Below, piece by piece: positions 31,012 through 34,360 of a stretch of DNA of 34,360 nt. The notes under the pieces were generated by a model. It was not told the DNA's origin and ran no database searches. It was given only the letters and a program-made list of their open reading frames with translations. The first letter of the stretch is position 1, and each line of letters begins with the position of its first letter. A program made the position numbers and the translations under genes. Origin of the DNA: Phaeoceros laevis (taxonomy: Eukaryota > Anthocerotophyta > Anthocerotopsida > Notothyladales); NCBI GenBank assembly GCA_049999765.1, contig JBNGIQ010009359.1, forward strand, positions 174,779 to 209,138. The letters are read 5' to 3'.

Positions 31012-33321
31012 ATGCGGACACCAAGATCTAAATCAAATTCAAAAAAGAAAAAAAAAACAGAGGACATTAGAAACCAGAGGACATTGGACATAGCTGTCAG
31101 AAAGTGGCGACAAGAGTTGAGAAATGCTACAAAAATGATGACTCGCATGAAATACAGAGCCATGCTTCTCGAGACCAATTAGTGATTTTTGGTATGACAT
31201 TGATTCTTTGGTTCTGTCTTGGCAAAGTGATTGCACCGACATATTCGGGAAAATGAAGTGTTGTGGAATCTGCGGTGAGATTATTTTGGGCTTGCAGTCT
31301 GTAGAATACGAAGTACTAAATTGTGGTGATGATGAATTACCTCCATACGCTCTATGCAACATGCATCTTGTTGAGAGGTGTATGCTCTGTGATGAAACAA
31401 CAATTGGGATCTTGGACAATGACGAAGCATTCACCCAGATTTCTCAGTTCTATTGTTGTGCCTCATGCGCACAAGGAGAATATAAATCCAGTTGGAATGT
31501 TCTTTTCACGCCAAATTACGTTCAAGAAGTTTTGAGCAAAGAGCCCCTACTTGTGCAGCTTTTATCTTTGCGGGATTTGAACATAGAAATCATGCTAGAA
31601 AAGTAAAATCTTGGTTTGGCCATTCCAACAGTAAGTCCTCAAATCTTGGAGTCTATTCTAAGAGATAATGATCCGAATTCTACCGAAACATTAAGATGTG
31701 ATATGTGTATTCTTGAAGACATAGCACACAACATACCAATTACTAGAGTTCAAGCGCATAATTCATTGACTTGTGGAAATTTGTATTGCCACAAGGTGTG
31801 TGGTGAAAAAAGAGCCTTAATTACAAATTTGCAAGGTATTTCCCAAACTCTTTAATTATCAATTGAAGCTGATGTATTTGCTTTCTTATTTCCCAATGGC
31901 AGAGGATATTTTAATGATGGACGACTTATAGAATATTTATATCATCGCATGCTACAACTGTTTAGCCTGTTTTCAATATACAAGCCTTATTTACTTGTAA
32001 TGTATCAAATAAGACAAGCAAATATACTAGCAAAACAGGTGATTTTTTTTGTGCTTGAAAGAGATTATAAGCAACACATGAAGGATTATTCAGGAGAAAG
32101 TCAAGGTAATATTACGAGGATGTTGCTCAAATTTAGTTTGCCTTCTTCTATACCTGGTACACCAGCTTACTATAAGAAGAATCTGAAAGATTTATTAGTT
32201 ATGGTGGTACTGTCAAGCACTATGTGATACGATATGAAATTCAAAACAGAGGTTCTTTGCATGCACATATTATCTTGTGGCTTGTAAAAGAAAGCATAGA
32301 TCTTGTCACTTCTGAGATTTCTGCTTATGTCCCAGCAGTATTTGATGAAACCAATAATGTATTTGTAAAGCTAGCTGAAAGGGCACAAAAATATCTTTTT
32401 AATTTGGTAGTCTCTAAGCAACTACACACTTGTAAAGAAGCGTATTGCCAAGTAAAAAAGAAAAGTGACGGATCGATAGGTCATTGTAAGTACGGATTTT
32501 CTTTTGAAACATACAATTAAAGAAAATAAAGTACTTGCAAGATTAGGCTGCTCAAGCACATCTTGAATATGTGAGATTTGTATTAATTCGATACTTACTC
32601 AAGAGATATGAGCATTCTTCTCCAGGAGATTCTGCCAGTACCGCTAGAAGTTGCCCTACCGTAGCCTGCAAATGCCCTCATTCATGCTGACAAAGTTTCA
32701 GACTACATGGATTCCACAACCACCATAATATGCACACACCGGATGAGTATCTACTATTACAATAACTTAGTCCTACACAAAACGTTCCTCAACATGAAAT
32801 ACATGTTGTTACAAAAACCTCATCGGCGACCGCAGAACCTCTACTTCATGATTGGGCAAACGATCCATGCTTTCACGAACTCACTGAAATCGCAAATGAA
32901 GCACTAATTATGTTTACAGAAAACCTTTGCATTTCCATTGGAGCTGCAAATGGCTGCACAGGACCGTTACTGGAATCGTTTTCAAGAACTGTAACGACAT
33001 AGATTATATCTTGGTACAACCTCAAGAATCCACAACCAATATTCCAATATAAAGATCTACCTATGAATATGGCTACCACAATGGAACTAAGTATAACCAT
33101 TGTACATTCCCTTTAACACTAGGTTACTCTAAGACAGGCCACAAATCTCAAGGTGCAACAATTTCTCCAAAGTCATACTTGTAATTACAAAAGTTTTTTG
33201 TCCAGGTCTCCTTTATATTATGCTGTCAAGACTCGCATGTCGAATGCATCTAATGATCCTTGGAACATTAAAAGAGGACGACATTGTGCCTATTCCCCAG
33301 CGCCTTACAGACGCATAAAAT
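31012..33321 (+). pseudogene. Broken Helitron transposase (Rep/helicase), several frames
   Basis: A rolling-circle transposon protein lies in pieces on the plus strand. 31012-31182: a basic start (NSKKKKKTEDIRNQ). 31253-31606: a Cys-rich zinc-finger-like part (KCCGICGE, CMLCDE, YCCASCAQGE). 31616-31855 continues it (CDMCILEDIAHN). About 31940-32223: the Helitron N-terminal domain (QIRQANILAKQ, then SIPGTPAYYKKNLKDLL). 32224-32520: the Rep region with the HUH motif (RYEIQNRGSLHAHIILWL). About 32830-32930: a piece before the helicase (EALIMFTENLCISIG). 33119-33321: the C-terminal helicase motif (GYSKTGHKSQGATI), then, after a frame change, FCPGLLYIMLSRLACR to a TAA. The ATP-binding part and the catalytic tyrosines are missing. 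Stops and frameshifts throughout show it is dead. Exact element ends were not found. Confidence 0.85.
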
Positions 33322-33622
33322 ATAGTAGAGATCATGAACCTACCATAAAACATACTTTACCAATCGACATGAATGTTTTTTCCAAGAACATTACAAATAA
33401 ATGCTTTTTAAAAGAAATGCAGAAGGCTTTGTGCTTTTCAACAAGGATTTATATTGACACTAAGAACGATTTTCTGTCTATTCTCCAGAGCCTTACAAGC
33501 GCATAAAATATAATAAAAAACAAGAACCTACCATAAAAAAATACTTTTCTGCATAACATATTACCTATAGACATAAATGTTCTTTCCAATAACATTACAA
33601 ATAAATGCTTTTAAAAAGAGAT
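33289..33622. repeat. 190-bp tandem duplication after the Helitron helicase end
   Basis: TATTCCCCAGCGCCTTACAG from about 33289 recurs as TATTCTCCAGAGCCTTACAA from about 33479. Both copies carry CATAAAATATA, GAACCTACCATAAAA and AACATTACAAATAAATGCTTTT. The first unit starts inside the last codons of the helicase remnant, so the duplication happened within the element or after its insertion. Confidence 0.8.
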
Positions 33623-34203
33623 CACGATTTATTGTGATGAAGATTTATCATATCAGGGCTTTGATTCATGCCGGAATAAATGGCCTCAAAACAAAGGGTG
33701 AGAGAGGTGGTTGAAGGTGAAGTAAAGTGGCTGAAGGCTAGTGAACTGGTTGAAGACCACAACCCGGGCTCAAGTATTTGCTTATGAAGGCTAGTGATCT
33801 GGCTGAAGGCTAGTGAACTAGCTGAAGACCGCAAACTGCAGCATTTGCTTGCCAACTCATGCTGGCACTGTTTGCTTTCTTAGACATCTACTCTCAGCTG
33901 TGCATGCGAGAGTGAAGTTCTAATTTGGAATGTAACTCTCCCTTTAAGAATCAGCCTCCTCATTCACCCATTTCTGCCAAACAAACTTCTTCTATTCTGC
34001 CCGCAGGTGCCCCTAGAGTCACCACTTTGATTTACAAACGCAGATGCCGCTTCTGTCACCCCAGGTTGCTAGTACCACCTCCTGTCACCACCTGTTGTCA
34101 CCGCCTGCTATCAGTGTAAGCTTCCTACTATCCAGCGGTTGCTATCACCGCCTGCTGTTACCGCAAGGTTCTTACTGTTTGCAAGGTTCTTACGGTTTGG
34201 TTG
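33623..34203. repeat. Repeat-rich tail, no gene
   Basis: GGCTGAAGGCTAGTGAACTG at about 33729 recurs as GGCTGAAGGCTAGTGAACTA at about 33802, a 73-bp spacing. From about 34040 to 34190 there is a loose array of CACCACCTGTTGTCACCGCC-type units and a doubled GCAAGGTTCTTAC. No coding sequence is supported. Confidence 0.7.
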
Positions 34204-34360
34204 AATGTCAAAGAGGCAAGCAAGCTGTTTATGTAGTTAGGCCTGTTTTGTCGATGAGTTAGGTTCGCGTGGTTAGCGTCGCTGCAAGCGGTGGCCGTAA
34301 GCTGGGTCAGGTGGAGGCTTGACCTGGTGAGATTGTGATGTTTCGGTGTTGTGCAGTCCA
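34204..34360 (+). repeat. Repeat block A, right copy
   Basis: GCTGTTTATGTAGTTAGG from 34224 through GGTGGCCGTAAG matches 30033-30111. GGGTCAGGTGGAGG matches about 30178-30191. The end, CTTGACCTGGTGAGATTGTG through GTGCAGTCCA, matches about 30553-30594. It is in the same orientation as the left block, about 4.2 kb away, and the window ends inside it. Confidence 0.8.

Noticed and set aside
30033-34360. Block A repeats as LTRs of a retrotransposon
   Set aside because: No gag, protease, reverse transcriptase or integrase between them, no primer-binding site seen, and the left block is internally duplicated. The interior is Helitron-like.

Overview
This window is nuclear DNA from a plant-lineage eukaryote. 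It holds four spliced genes with short GT-AG introns (mostly 60-250 bp) and one large intronless gene, separated by repeat-rich intergenic DNA. The plant-type DUF819 membrane protein, the EG45-like secreted protein and the plant-like FANCD2 gene point to a streptophyte. The piggyBac-like, pogo-like and Helitron remnants, and the poor fit to any flowering plant I know, make me lean towards a non-flowering lineage (bryophyte, lycophyte or streptophyte alga). That last step is inference.

Layout. 47-2381 (+): 3' two-thirds of cytosolic-type lysyl-tRNA synthetase, 11 exons, cut by the window edge. 2382-4702: an assembly gap, tandem repeats and one or two TTAA-flanked piggyBac-like elements. 4703-6750 (-): a complete six-exon DUF819 membrane-protein gene. 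6751-8580: tandem repeats and a tRNA-derived SINE-like piece. 8581-16343 (-): a more than 20-exon FANCD2 gene, the main chromosomal DNA-repair gene here. 17099-17688 (-): a two-exon secreted EG45/expansin-like protein. 17689-22085: a long intergenic region with a strong microRNA-like hairpin. 22086-24212 (+): an intronless F-box/LRR gene. 24213-34360: mostly transposon debris.

The best structural find is a nested transposon at 26963-29144. A roughly 351-bp piggyBac-like MITE (TTAA on both sides) was split by an 1829-bp pogo/CENP-B-type element with 27-bp terminal inverted repeats and a TA duplication. A second copy of the MITE at 3451-3811, in the opposite orientation, still carries the empty TA site. 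East of this lie an assembly gap flanked by an identical 47-bp sequence on each side, a 318-bp tandem duplication and a broken Helitron (HUH Rep and helicase pieces) bracketed by direct repeats.

The genes are independent housekeeping or plant functions (translation, DNA crosslink repair, membrane transport, cell wall or secretion, ubiquitin ligation). Nothing suggests that they form a cluster. Exon boundaries given below were checked for splice dinucleotides and reading phase by hand; where that failed, the entry says so.
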